DNA of 64,000 nucleotides from contig BQMF02000046.1 of the NCBI GenBank assembly GCA_027922465.2, positions 124,001 through 188,000 on the forward strand. Reading direction: 5' to 3'. This document shows positions 32,459-44,020 of this stretch, piece by piece (within the stretch, counting starts at the first letter, position 1; each line of letters begins with the position of its first letter). This DNA comes from Turritopsis dohrnii. Lineage: Eukaryota; Cnidaria; Hydrozoa; Anthoathecata; Oceaniidae. Position numbers and translations under genes: made by a program. The notes under the pieces were generated by a model. It saw nothing but the letters and a program-made list of their open reading frames with translations, made no database searches and was not told where the DNA came from.

Positions 32459-33065
32459 ACCTTAAGGGAAGAAATTGTCTGCGGAAGAAATTTGTACAGA
32501 ACTTTTATTTGCGAATTTATTTTTGCGGATTTTTATGCATACAACTGAAAGTCTCATCTTTACAGAACTTTACAGTCTAGGTTATTGAACATCTAAGGAC
32601 TTATCTATTACTCTTCCTCAATAACAATACAAGTAGTATCTGCACTTGAAACAGGTTTCGCACTTCGTACTGTTGCTTTTACTCTGAGAAACGATCTGAT
32701 GTTGGCGGAGGTATCCCAGTTTTTATTGTTATTTGCACTTTTCCTTTATGGGAAGTAGACCTTGACATTGACCTCCCCTGACAAAGATAAAACCCAGCCA
32801 TCTGTTTGTTACAGTTTAGTATTCTTTTTTGATGTTATAGCTGGTGAAAAATAGATGTTATCTATTTCCATCTAAAGTTTGTATATACACCCAGACACTG
32901 GATTAGGTGTTTCCCTACTTTTGATTTTATTAAATTTCTTGCATCCGCAAAAATTAATTCCGCAAAATCTCTTTCGAAGTCGTCATCCGCAACAATTTGT
33001 TTATGGCATTTTTGGGTCATTTATCCGCAAAAATTTCTACCACAAACAATTTCCTCCCTTAAGGT
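32459..33065. mobile_element. About 607-bp inverted-repeat element with ATT flanks
   Basis: The left end ACCTTAAGGGAAGAAATTGT and the inverted right end ACCTTAAGGGAGGAAATTGT differ at one position. The inner parts repeat TTTGCGGAT / ATCCGCAAA words on both sides. ATT stands on both flanks (32456-32458 and 33066-33068), a possible 3-bp target duplication, compatible with a PIF/Harbinger-related MITE though TWA is more usual there. No coding capacity. Confidence 0.75.
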
Positions 33066-33249
33066 ATTTACTTTAGCTTTTCAGAATCAAAAATATTTAA
33101 CAGTGAGCCCAGTACCAACACTGTAAGCCATCTTTCATCTCTCTTTTTTCTTTGACAGGGTCAGGAAAACAAAAATAAGATATTCTTTCATCAGGAACTG
33201 TCTTTCAACTTCCATATCCAAATGCTTTACATCCTAGAATCTTCAATAA

Positions 33250-33655
33250 CTAGTATCCCAGGTAAAAACGTTTTTACCGAACTTAACTTCGAAAAGGATG
33301 GGTCAAAATCGCCTTTCCTGTGAAGGATCCTGTGATGAAAATTCAATTTAGGAATTGGAAACGGAAAATGTAAGCATGTTGTAGAGCTCGAAAAACTGAT
33401 CAAAAAAATGTATGGGATCATTTCGCTACGACCAACCTTTAGAGAGATATCGCTGATCAAAGATTTCAATGACGTCATATCCGCAGTACCAAATAAGATT
33501 TAGGCCCAAATGATGCGTCACCCCATCACCCGTATGGCTGACCCCAAAAAACGTCAGTTATCCCTATTGGTTCTCGAGATATTTCCCCAAAAACGTCGCG
33601 TTCGATTGGGGATGCAATACAATGATTCCCCGTGATTATAAAAAAACTGACGTCA
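33250..33655 (+). mobile_element. Internal segment of repeat family A (A6), directly upstream of TR-B
   Basis: Shares with A4 and A2 the words GAGCTCGAAAAACTGATCAA, ATGTATGGGATC, CCAAAAAACGTCAGTTATCC and TATTGGTT. It also carries the palindrome TGACGTCA at about 33470 and ACTGACGTCA at about 33648. Both family ends are missing. Its right edge lies only a few bases from the TR-B start codon at 33657, so it could supply TR-B's promoter or 5' untranslated region. Confidence 0.7.
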
Positions 33656-33656
33656 A

Positions 33657-36611
33657 ATGATGCCACGTGCTTTTGGAATGATAAAAAGATCTGGAAAGTT
33701 TCCTTTCACAAAGAGTGTAAAGAAACCTAAAACGCCCAAACGGGAGAGAGGGAAAACGACAAAAAACCTCCCAGTCATAATTGAAAAAAATGAAGTACTT
33801 TCTAACTTAAATGAGCAAGCTCCTACAACAGATATTGACAGCGAAAGGCGCATATATGTTAAATGTTCAAACACTAAAGATGGTGTTCGAGCATGGGGTA
33901 AACGTCACTATTGTTTGTACTGTTATCAGCTTAAGCTGAAGATCGGTCGTCATCTTGAAGAGGTGCACGACAATGAAATTGAAGTGAAGAAATTGAAAAG
34001 TCCCGTACCAAATCCTTTCGATTGTCCAGACACTCGTAAAACCAAAAATCAACTCCGCGCAACATTATTTGAAAAACTCAGAAAACTCGGCGATTTTAAT
34101 CATAATTATAATGTACTGAAGGATGGCTGTGGAGAGCTAGTGGTTGAACGTTGTCCACCGAGCGTTCAAGATTACCATATGTTCTTACCTTGTACTTCTT
34201 GCTATGGATATTATTATAAAAAAGATCTCTGCCGGCACATGAAAAGGTGTACCAAAAACTTCAATGGAGACAATGACGGTTTCAGCTCAAATCGCGTTCA
34301 GTCTAGAGCAGCCATGCTGTTGCCAATAAATAGTTTTGCATGTGATGATTTGAAGGCGATATTTTCTCGGATGAAGGTCGATGAAGTGTCTGATATAGCT
34401 AAACAAGACCCAGACCCAATTTTTCCTGCTATTATCAAAGCAGTAAGGGATCTGTGCGGTTGGAATGAAGACCGGAAAACAGTCCAGACGCCATCTTTAG
34501 GGATTAAGCTTGGCCATTTACTTTCCAAGGTTAGCATGCTTCTTAAGGGAGAAGCACTAATCGACGGGAATAGAGAACTGGAGAAAAAATCAGCTAAATT
34601 CCATCAGTTGATTGAAATGCGTTGGAATGATGAGATAGCAAAAGTTGGCCGTGTCGAATTGGAAAAGAGGAAATGGAATCAACCCAATTTACTGCCGCTT
34701 ACCGAAGACTTACAGAGCCTCAAAAAGCACTTAAGTAGTGTCCAGGAAAGATCTGTGAAGTTATTACACAAAGACGGCACAAATGTATTAGCTTGGAGAG
34801 ATCTCTGTACTGCTACACTTGCCAGCCTAATTCTATTCAATAGGAGAAGAGAAGGTGAAGCCTCCAAAATTAAATTAGATCAAATGAAAGCGTGTGGAAC
34901 CAGTCAACCTCAAGATGAAGTAAAAGCCAGTTTATCCGACTTTGAACTCAAGCTATGCGAAATGTTAAAAAGAATTGAGGTTCGAGGAAAACGTGGACGG
35001 AAAGTCCCAATTTTAATCACGCAGCAAAACAATGAGGCCATAAACCTACTTATGCAATGTCGACACAGCATTGGAGTGTCTAAAGATAATGATTATGTTT
35101 TCGCTGTGCCATCTAATGATTCCAGACATCATATACGTGGCAATGATGCGCTGCGAAAACATGTTCAAGAAGCATCTGTGAAACTTCCTGAAGCAATTAC
35201 CTCAACAAAACTTAGAAAACATATAGCCACATTATCGCAACTTATAAATTTACAAGATCGAGAGCTGAAAATGTTGGCTAATTACTTGGGACACGATATA
35301 AATGTTCATAGAGAGTATTATCGCTTACCTGAGGACACTTTGCAGCTAGCAAAGTGTGGAAAGGTTCTAGTGATGATGGACCAAGGCTTAACAGGTGTTA
35401 ACGTGGGAAAGTCACTTAGTGAAATTGAAGTTGATCTTAATGGCAAGTTTTGTTTATGTAAATCTTCCAACCGCATTATTAATTTTTCACTAAAGAAAAA
35501 AGCCAGGGTTCATGGTCGTGAACACATACTTGCCAACCGTCCCGCATCAAGCGGGACGCTCACGCATTTTCATCCTTGTCCCGCAGCACGCCCGCATTGA
35601 AAAATTGTCACGCATTTTTGAAAATCATTAAAAAAATCACGCAATAAGCACGCATTTCGTCTTTATGACAACAAAAAAGCATGGGCATTGACGTCATTAT
35701 CTTTAGAACGTTCTTTATTTACCTGAAAAGTGAAAAATTTCCGTGAAAAGTGAAAAATTCCCGAACCCCGCTGAGGGGGGCTTACAGCATCCCCCCAGAC
35801 CCCCCAGCTGTTAAGAGGAAATGCATGACGGAACAAACGCTTCGCGTTTGTCCCGCAATCCATTTCCGAAAAGTTGGCAAGTATGTGAACAATAATTTTT
35901 TGTTTCTTTGTCTGAATTAGTACCATTCTGTAAAGATACCATGTTTAAGTGGGCATATTCTTTTGGTTGCCTTTTCATAGACACCCTTCTTTATTATCTC
36001 CATAAGACGTCATTGTTTTTTTTATTATTATTATTATCTTTTTTTCTGTGACGAAGAAGATATCCAATAACGCGAGGACTAAGATATTGCTGATGACAAT
36101 GAGGACCAGGAAAACGAAGATCATGCAGATTCAATCGAACAGAAAGACACTTGTGTTTCATTGGAGGTCATCCCAGGCACGTAAAAACTTCATTGTGATA
36201 TATATGTATGGAACATTTAAGTATTGAAACTTTTTAATTTACTTGTATTTTGAACTTGCAGATAATTTCATGGCTCCAAAGAATGTGCAAAAAGGTAACT
36301 GGCCTTTTTTATCTATTTTTGCTTCAATTAGAAAGTTTTACTTTTATAATGAAGTTGTTAAAACTCTTATACGACCTACAAACATTCGCTGGAATAATTA
36401 ACATCATGTTTCAGGCCGAATTCCTTGGAGTGATGCCGAGAAAAGTGCTGTCAAAAAGCATCTAGCGAAATGCATTGATTTATTTAAAACACCTAACAAA
36501 GCTGATTGTGATAAATGTATCGCAGATGCGAATACAGTTTTGAATAATAGAACTTGGAAGGACGTCAAATACTTCGTTTACAACTACAACAAAACTCGGA
36601 AGCCGAAATAA
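33657..36611 (+). CDS. TR-B: zinc-finger tyrosine recombinase with C-terminal Myb-like domain
   Basis: The best preserved recombinase. One long exon from the ATG at 33657 to about 35443 is open throughout. In order: a basic N-terminus; a C2HH finger (CLYCYQLKLKIGRHLEEVH); the block LRKLGDFNHNYNVLKDGCGEL; a C2HC finger (CTSCYGYYYKKDLCRHMKRC); a helical region with FNRRREGEASK; then IEVRGKRGRKVPIL (first Arg), STKLRKHIATLSQLI (second Arg; the usual His is Thr) and NYLGHDINVHREYYRLPEDT (His and Tyr). Translation beyond about 35443 probably enters an intron with an unusual GC donor (AATG-GCAAGT). Candidate later exons: an acidic one at about 36050-36178 (stops in one frame), 36261-36295 (DNFMAPKNVQK) and 36415-36611 (RIPWSDAEKSAVKKHLAKC, RTWKDVKYFVYN), a Myb-like domain ending at TAA. 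No SET or kinase exons are seen upstream. A MITE sits in the intron. Confidence 0.75.
35525..35885. mobile_element. 361-bp MITE inside a TR-B intron, TGAACA duplication
   Basis: Ends CATACTTGCCAAC and GTTGGCAAGTATG are exact inverses. TGAACA flanks both sides (35519-35524 and 35886-35891), a probable 6-bp target duplication. The inside repeats CACGCATTTT and CCCGCA words and is GC-richer than its surroundings. Superfamily unclear. It explains why the TR-B frame runs on into unrelated residues after about 35460. Confidence 0.8.
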
Positions 36612-36655
36612 TACATTTATAGACTTATATTTTGCTGTTATATTTTGATGAAGTT

Positions 36656-36925
36656 TTGTTATTATTTTGTTTTTCTGAAATAGTATCAAAGAGCTGAAGA
36701 GAAGCGATTCTACATTACTGTTACTTTGCTATTGCATTGCTACAGTCTAAACTCTATTTATCAGATATATTTTAAGGAACGAACACCTTTTCTTGACGTT
36801 ATTTTTCTTATAGAGTTTTGTTTGTTATTTATTTTGTTTTTCTGAAATAGTGTCAAAGAGCTGAAGAGAAGCGATTCTACATTACTGTTACTTTGCTATT
36901 GCATTGCTACAGTCAAAGGTCTATT
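36656..36925 (+). repeat. Direct duplication, about 95 bp, period 167
   Basis: The block TTTTTCTGAAATAGT, TCAAAGAGCTGAAGAGAAGC, ATTGCATTGCTACAGTC occurs twice in a row (from about 36669 and 36836) with only a few differences. It follows the TR-B stop codon. Confidence 0.85.
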
Positions 36926-37339
36926 TATTTAGAAGTCTGTCAGCTATAAAAAGTTTCATATACTTGTTATCTTCATTATGTTGGCTCTTATCTGAAGAAA
37001 ACATTTTTGCAGCAAAAATTGGTTATTAGTAGAAAAACTTGTGAATTTTGATCCTGATAGTAATGTAAACTGTTGGTTGATATCAATGGAAGTGTTCTGG
37101 GAAGAAATATGATTTCACCCAAGTTTTGCATTTCTCAGTGGTCCTTGTTTGTACAGATCTGTCGCACCAAAAGTGTTACACATGTCCTCACTTAGTACCT
37201 TTTTTTTAACTTCATAATATAGAGTGTCAAGGTCGCTTTTAAAGAGCTTTGATAACGTTTTTTATGTTGGCAAAGTGAGACTTCTTATAGTTGTTTAAGT
37301 AAAGAAATATTGATCATAGAAGCGAGGTCCTCAGTTGGA

Positions 37340-37660
37340 TAGTTACTGCGATTGTCCTCGGTTCTCCTATGTTCTCCTATGTGTGTGTGTGTGTGTGTGC
37401 TCACATCACCTGCATTATGGGGACTCTGGCGGGTATGTGTTGGACATTGAGGGGACAGTTTGTATTGTGGGGACAATTTTATATGTCCCATAAAACATTT
37501 CCTGTTTTATGCCATACTTTCATGGATCTTTCTTCAAAAACGAGGTTTCAAGGGGTGTCTCCATAGGTTTGTGTGTGTGTGTCTGCATATTTTTATGGGG
37601 ACATTTGTGTATTAATGTCTGATACATACAATTTGTATTGTGGGGACAAATCATACACAT
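37340..37660. repeat. GGGGAC-rich interspersed repeat, copy 2
   Basis: Contains (GT)n at 37381-37399 and 37570-37581, with ATTATGGGGACTCTGG, TTGAGGGGACAG, TTGTGGGGACAATTT and ATGGGGACATT in between. Related to copies at 6.46 and 53.29 kb. Confidence 0.65.
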
Positions 37661-37744
37661 TCACTGAATTTTATTTTATGGTGTTTTTTATCAGATGCAT
37701 AAGTATACACTTGTTATGTCTATTATCTTTTGATCATGATTGGA

Positions 37745-38165
37745 CATTGCTTACCCTGAAAAACTTTTTAGCTGACTTTTCGACCAGTGGATTATAGAAC
37801 CCTCTTAACAGAGCTCCATCGTCTAGGTTTTTCACGGAAACTACTGCTCCTTTTCAAAGAATATCTGTCTAATCGGCAACAATTTGTACAAATTGATGAC
37901 AAGTCATCGGGTCCTCTTCGGGTGGAATTTGGGGTTCCACAAGGCAGTATTTTAGGACCAGTTCTCTTTAACCTTTACGTCAACACTATCTCATCCATTG
38001 GTGGAAGCACCTATCTAGTTTACGCTGTTGATACGACCCTGCTACGACACTCGAAGGTCGTAGACCTGCCCCAGACCATCAACAAAATGCAACAGGAAAT
38101 GAACGAGGTGAACACCTGGTCGGAAGATAAGAACCTTTATTTAAATAGCAAGAAGACAAATTTTA
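37745..38165 (+). pseudogene. Non-LTR reverse transcriptase fragment RT1
   Basis: Encodes the middle of a jockey/CR1-like reverse transcriptase: RTLLTELHRLGFSRKLLLLF, EYLSNRQQFVQID, FGVPQGSILGPVLFNLYVN and, where YADDT is expected, YAVDTTLLRH, so one catalytic Asp is lost. Similarity stops at NSKKTN near 38160, where a different element begins. Truncated at both ends. Confidence 0.8.
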
Positions 38166-38166
38166 A

Positions 38167-40020
38167 ATATTGAAAAGTATGACAGATGTGACCCGCTGGC
38201 AGAAAATATCACCGATAGAACTATTAAAGCGATTGTTAAATACAGAAACCACCCAAGTATTCTTGCTATTCGACAAAAAACTGGAAAAGAGATTTTTTCG
38301 TTTTCCTATGTAAAACAGGATGAAATTGAAACGGAAATATTAAATCTTAATTGTACTAAAGCTATTTACGATACTGACATACCGATTAAAGTTATTAAAA
38401 TTATTAAACAAAATAAAGACATCTTTGCTGAAGCTATAACAAAGTTTTTCAACTCCTCATTAAAAAATTCAAAGTTTCCTGCAGATCTCAAATTGGCAAA
38501 TGTCACTCCATCTCATAAAGAAGGTCTAAAATGTCAAATGGAAAACTTTAGACCTATTAGTATCCTTCCTATCATGTCTAAGTTATTTGAGAAAAGCATT
38601 TTCAAACAAATTTTCTAAATTTCAATTTGGGTTTCGGAAAGAACATAGCGCTCAACAAGCATTACTTGTGATGCTTGAAAGATGGAAGGAAGCACTTGAC
38701 AAAGGAGAAAAATTTGGTGCGTTATTTACTGACCTCTCAAAGGCTTTCGATTCTTGCATGACTTGCTAGTAGCAAAACTAAATGCATATGGTTTAAATCT
38801 TCCGTCCCTCAGACTTATTCATGATTATTTGTCTAATCGTAAACAGAGAACAAAAACAAACTCGACTTTTAGCTCTTGGCTCGAAATTTTGTTTGGAGTC
38901 CCACAAGGCTCAATATTAGGGCCACTTTTATTTAACATTTTTCTTTGTGATTTATTTATTCTTATTGATGATGTTGACTTTGTCGGCTATGCAGATGACA
39001 ATACACCCTATGTGACAGGAAACGATAACACTCAGGCAATCGTAGTTTTGCAAAACTGTTCCAGAAAATTGTTTCAATGGTTTCAAGATAATGAAATGAA
39101 AGCAAACGCAGGTAAATGTCATCTTATTTTAAGTAATAAAGAAGAGGCTAATATTGAAATTAATGGCACAAAAATAACCAACACTTGCAGTGAAAAACTA
39201 CTTGGAGTTACACTAGAGTCAAACTTCACTGTGAATGCACACCTTAAAGAACTCTGCAAAAAAGCATCCCAAAAACTTAATGCCATCGGTAGGATGATTC
39301 CTGAAATGAAAATGGATAAAAGAAAAGTATTGGTGAATACGTATTTCAAGTCTTTGTTTAATCATTGTCCGTTGCTATGGATGTGCCACAGTAGAGGTTA
39401 TAATAATCGTATTAATAGGCTGCATGAACGCGCCTTGCGAATGATATATAAGGACAATTACTCATCATTTGAAGAGTTAATTAAAAAAGATAGCTCTGTC
39501 ACTATACACCACAGAAACCTCCAATTTTTAATGATTGAATTATATAAAATTAGAAGTAAAACCGCACCCACGCTTTTGCAAGAGTTGTTTAAACTTAAGC
39601 AGACACCAATTTATAACTTACGAAGTACTACTGAGTTCGTAATACCTAAAATAAGAACAACCAACTTTGGGTCTGAAAGTTTAAGATTTCTTGATCCGAA
39701 ACTATGGGAAACTGTTCCTCAAACAATTAAAGATCTTAAATCATTACAGGAATTCAAAAGAAGTATTAAACAGTGGATTCTAAAGATTGCCCTTGTCGCT
39801 TGTGCAAAAAATATATTCACAACTTAGGATTCTTTAGCTGTCTTTTATATTTTTATAATTTTCATTTAAATTTCCTTGTTGTTAATTTTATATTTATGTA
39901 TTTATTTCACATTTCATGTTGTACAGTTGACTTAAATTAGCGTTCTCTTTTTTAGAACAGCTAGATTTTAATAATATTGTTAGTAAATTTGTAAATTTGT
40001 CAACTGAAAATAAAGTACTA
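38167..40020 (+). pseudogene. Non-LTR retrotransposon RT2 (CR1/jockey-like), 5'-truncated and frameshifted
   Basis: A 5'-truncated copy placed directly against RT1. The frame from 38167 (IEKYDRCDPLAENITDRTIK) to about 38620 covers the linker and FRPISILPIMSKLFEKSI; a second frame holds FQFGFRKEHSAQQALL and ALFTDLSKAFDS; a third (38754-39827) carries FGVPQGSILGPLLFNIFLCD, the intact YADDN active site, and a long C-terminal part ending LKSLQEFKRSIKQWIL. Frame breaks lie near 38620 and 38755. No endonuclease remains. The 3' untranslated region ends with AATAAA at 40009-40014, just before element A3. 5' truncation is the usual product of target-primed reverse transcription. Confidence 0.85.
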
Positions 40021-40022
40021 AC

Positions 40023-40874
40023 TAGCCGCCAAGGCGGCGTCGCTCGCCGCCCATGTCCACCTGCTCTGTATCACTGTATCAATAAACGTCAAATTTCCTT
40101 ATAAACGGCTCGTACAACTTGTGTTCAACCAGAAGCAGATTCGAAGTCACAACCTCTGGTAAAACCAATCTTTTATCAGTGTAACAATACACTCAAAACG
40201 TATAGAGAGAATAATTCAACTTGTTATTAACTTTTGTTTTAAAAACGTTACGCGCTCTAACATGGGTGCTATCAAACGTAAGGGGGAAATGGTTTCTCTT
40301 CTTAAAAAGATCACACGGGAGGAGAGAAAAAAAGGCACGTGCTAAATGAATAAAGTGAATAAAAAAAAACGTTCGATCTGATTAAAATAGATTAAAAGAA
40401 ATCGATTAAAACAAAGACAACTATTATGACAAAAGCAAAAAAAAAAATTTTGTATCATGATACTCTTTTTTTACCTATCGGTTTTTAAACATTTTGATTG
40501 CTCGAAAAATGTTCACCCGTCTCAGGCAGTCAGGCAAAAATACGTTAGGATACACTGGTAAACCGCACATGCTGCCACGTTTTGCCACTGCTACTTTATG
40601 TCCAAAACGTTTAATCAGTTAGTTTCTTTGTATTTAGTTGATGTATTGTTTTCAAAGCCAAGTCAACGTGGAATATAAAACTGACAATAATAATAAAAAC
40701 AAAACGTTATTCCTATTAGTTCATCAGCCAAAAAAAAGTCACGTTCGATTGGGGTTGCAATGTATTTACTTCAAACTCACGTCGCACACAAAAAAAGAAA
40801 TAATTTCGCTCACAACTCAATCTACCATTTTGCGTGACTTACAAACAAACGGAGAATCGGCTATTAATATATAG
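40023..40874 (+). mobile_element. Repeat family A element, copy A3 (complete ends)
   Basis: Starts TAGCCGCCAAGGCGGC, GTCGCTCGCCGCCCATGTCC and ends GAGAATCGGCTATTAATATATAG. TAGCCG at the 5' end is the inverse of CGGCTA found 11 bases inside the 3' end, an offset inverted repeat like the asymmetric termini reported for Helentron/Helitron2 elements. A (TAA)n run follows directly (40875-40896). No coding capacity, 852 bp. Confidence 0.8.
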
Positions 40875-40939
40875 ATAATAATAATAATAATAATAGGTGA
40901 TTCTTTTCTCGACTTCACAAATGTATAAAAGACACATCT

Positions 40940-41520
40940 CCAAAACGAAGTGATGCAAATCAATAGCCAAAATCAAAAACTTGATCACATCACCGATATT
41001 AAAATCTTGGGAGTGCATTTCCATCAACATCTGACATTGAGAGGTCATATCAACTCAGTAACGCAATGTTGTTACTCTACCTCTAAGTCGAGAATTAACT
41101 ACGGAAACGTATTGCTCATGGGAGCCCCTCAGTGCCTCCTAAGGAAACTGCAGAAACTCCAAAAGGCTGCGGTTGGCTTTGTGTATGGACAGCATGCCAG
41201 TGAGATAGACGTTATCAAGTTGCAATAGCTACCAGTCAAAGAAATGATCTCACTTTTTCTTGGTAAAAATGGCACACAAAGCCCTGAACAACCCTTCATG
41301 GCCAACTTATCTTAAGTTAACAAATTCACGTCCACCTGGAAGAAAACTTCGCTCGGAAATTCAACACAAGAGCAACATCGACATGACGCTTTTAAAGGGT
41401 TCCTTTTGAGAGTTCCTTTGCCCAAAAAGCTGTTGGTTGTTTTAATGACCTTCCAAACAACTTGAAAACATTGAAAAATTTGAAACGCTGCCGGAAGCCA
41501 CACAGTCTGTGGCGTAACAA
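40940..41520 (+). pseudogene. Non-LTR reverse transcriptase C-terminal fragment RT3
   Basis: Encodes ITDIKILGVHFHQHLTLRGH, RINYGNVLLMGAPQCLLRKL and QKLQKAAVGFVYGQHASEID, the usual C-terminal region after the reverse transcriptase palm. A TAG in place of the Trp in LQ-W-LPVKE (near 41226) and later frame changes show decay. It is a different family from RT1 and RT2. Confidence 0.7.
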
Positions 41521-41782
41521 CGCGGTGAAATAACGCGAAGCCATAGACAGTGGCCTTCACCATAGCAACAAAAAATGAATACATAAAGCTAACTAGCTGT
41601 TTTTTTATAAGATGTATGTACTAATTTTGTTTGCATGAAAAATGTGTCTGGTTTTTCGTACCTTACGCCCGGCAGCCAATGAGTTAATCTACTGATCGTT
41701 TTGTGCAAACCGTTGTATCTTATATTGCAAGACTTGTTAATAATACTTTCCCTTTTCGTAGATGTCAATTCAATATATGTTG

Positions 41783-42048
41783 GTGGAACAGTTGAATACG
41801 CCTTTCCCGAATTTCTGTTTAAATGCCGAGTTAATGCTTAGTTATCAAGTTTAGCCTCGTTTCTATATATCTTATTGTTTTTCTGATTTCATAATGTTTT
41901 CAGTAAGTAATAGTTACTCGTTCTTTCAGTTCCCCAGTGGAATGATTAGAAGTAATTAAGAGTTTAAAAAAGAGGAGAAACTTAGATGCTAGGTGAAAAC
42001 TTGGTGTTTAAACAGAAATTCGGGAAAGGTCTATAGCACCAGTTGGAA
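41783..42048. mobile_element. MITE family B, copy 2
   Basis: Left arm ACGCCTTTCCCGAATTTCTG then TTTAAAT; right arm inverted ACCTTTCCCGAATTTCTG then TTTAAACA. Same arms and size as the element at 15.46-15.71 kb. It lies 130 bp upstream of the TR-D SET exon. Confidence 0.72.
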
Positions 42049-42178
42049 AGACAGACTGACAGCTTGTAAAATTTTGCACTCACAGTCGTACAGCGAATCA
42101 GATGGGAACTTTTTGTTTTTTTTTCAATAAATCATGGTAATTAGTTAAACTGATTAGCAATAAGTATTTCTTGTAAAA

Positions 42179-42911
42179 ATGGCCGTGCTTTCTGATCGAG
42201 GAAGGTTTACAAAAAAAGTAAATGAAATATTAGAATTGGAAAGAGTAGTTATAAATAATCTTTCTAGTATTGACGCTACACACGCTGATCAACTGGGGAA
42301 ATACGTGAAGGACAGCGCTATAGTTCATTCTAATTGCAAGATGCGTCCCCTTCTCTTCAATGATCGCACATATTTCTGTCTGTTTGTATTGACAGACACA
42401 ATTCTGTGCGGTACAGAGTTACGTTACTCTTATGGAGAGTGTGGATTACCATGGAGACAGGTAAACTTTGAATTTTCGAATTTTGTGCATTAAATGTTAT
42501 CACGCTAATTTCATCACTTCATATTTCTCAAATGCAATAGTGGCAATGTCTACAATTAAAGTTTGATCCGTCACTATCATTCTTTAGGATGAGACTACTA
42601 AGAAACCGTTTCAAATGTCCTTGAAAGCCTCTCAGGCAAGACTATTTAGTGTTGTTGAAGTATTTTTATCAAGTAGTATTTCTAAGTACTACGAAATTAT
42701 ATTATGCACATACCTAATAGGTTTTATCAAATATTGCGTCTTCGCCTCACGCTACAAGTAAACAAGGGAACAAACAGGTATTTTTAGATTGATTCATGGT
42801 AAAGTCCAGTCATTGCATTTTACTTAATTTTTGTAAATTTTCCATTAGTTAATTTCGGTTGGAATGACCATGTCAAATCGTCCAAGTGAACAGACGAAAT
42901 TAGCAGATGAG
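42179..42911 (+). pseudogene. TR-D exons 1-2: C-terminal half of a KMT5A-like SET domain
   Basis: Exon 1 (42179-42460, donor GTAAACTTTG) starts MAVLSDRGRFTKKVNEILEL and then follows the C-terminal half of a KMT5A-type SET domain: SIDATHADQLGKYVKDS, VHSNCKMRPLLFND, YFCLFVLTDTILCGTELRYS, YGECGLPWRQ. These align with the VDAT, NHS and GEELxYDYG segments of KMT5A. The NHS motif reads KDS and the N-terminal half of SET with the GxG motif is absent, so methyltransferase activity is unlikely for this copy. Exon 2 (42849-42911) encodes a short linker and joins in phase 0. The ATG at 42179 is the first in frame; earlier exons could exist but were not found. MITE B copy 2 lies just upstream. Confidence 0.65.
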
Positions 42912-43076
42912 GTACGTGATGATTTCTGTTACGGCTCCGTATTCTTTAATAAGAACACTATCAGAATAAAAAAAAAACAATCAACTGAGGCACTATCATT
43001 ACAGCAATGTAAAATGAGGTAGAAGTTCTATTTAAAATTTAATTTTGTGGTTTATCTATGTCGCAATGATTTTCAG

Positions 43077-43950
43077 ATTCTAGATTGGTCTTCTTACTCA
43101 AAAATCAAATTGGTTGGGGAAGGAAGATTTGCACGAGTCTTCCATGGAAAAGACAATGGTGGACAGAACGTAGCGCTAAGGATTCTAAAACTTAACGAAA
43201 CAGCTGCCATTAGCAATAAAAAATTGTTAAATGAAGTTCGAATCCTGAGATCTATAACTCATCCCAATGTTGTATCTTGCAAAGGACTGTTATTGGGCAG
43301 CGAAAAAGCATTTGTAATGGAGTGTTGTCAGATTTTTGTTCATGATGGCTTTGAGAATGTTTCTGTTCATTCGCTTTACGGACTGATACAAACTTTGGAT
43401 GAAAGCTTTCCATTTGATGTAAAATTACGTTGTCTTCTTGATGTCAGCTCTGGCATATGTTTTCTTCATAAGAAAAGGTGTTATCTCAGGAGATTTAAAA
43501 CCTGCGAACATTCTGACAGCTACTGATACAGATAACGCTATTTGTTTCAAAATTGCCGATTTTAGCACTGCAACATTGAATCGGCATTCTACCTCATCAA
43601 TGGCTACCTTGTGCAGAAGCAATGATCTTGTTTACAGTTTACATTATCTTGCTCCTGAGCAAGTTTCTACCACGTACACTGTTATGAGTTCATTGTCATC
43701 ATCAATGGATATGTTTGCGTTTGCAATTCTTGCGTATGAGGTTCTATATCCAGAGTGCCCGCTTCCTGTATATATTTCGCCAATACAAGATCTGCAGGCC
43801 ATCAAAAATAAATGGCGTCCCGTGATTCCAAGTACGACAGATCATCGTAAAAAATTTACTCGTACGTTAGAGTCTTGTTGGCACGAGGGTCCCAGTTTGA
43901 GATGGTCGGCTGAAAGAGTGCACAAAGAGCGAAAACTACTAGAAAAGAAA
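43077..43950 (+). pseudogene. TR-D exon 3: protein kinase-like domain, one-base frameshift
   Basis: A protein kinase fold, phase 0 after a TTTTCAG acceptor. Motifs in order: Gly loop KLVGEGRFARVFHG, beta-3 strand NVALRILKL (Arg where VAxK has Lys), alpha-C LLNEVRILRSITHPNVVSCK, catalytic loop VISGDLKPANIL (HRD reads SGD; Asp, Lys and Asn kept), KIADFSTATL (DFG reads DFS), YLAPEQVS (APE), SSSMDMFAFAILAYEVLYPE, and a late RWSAERVH. A one-base insertion in AAGAAAAGG at about 43472-43476 shifts the frame just before the catalytic loop. The DxKPxN and DFx residues are present, so some catalysis is conceivable in an unbroken copy, but the missing beta-3 Lys suggests a pseudokinase or an altered ATP site. 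The TR-C kinase has the same substitutions. Confidence 0.8.
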
Positions 43951-44020
43951 GTATGTCGTGTAAAATTTCAAAATTTAATATCTGTGGGTGTACGATTAAA
44001 ACTATTTTGGTTTTGTTTAG

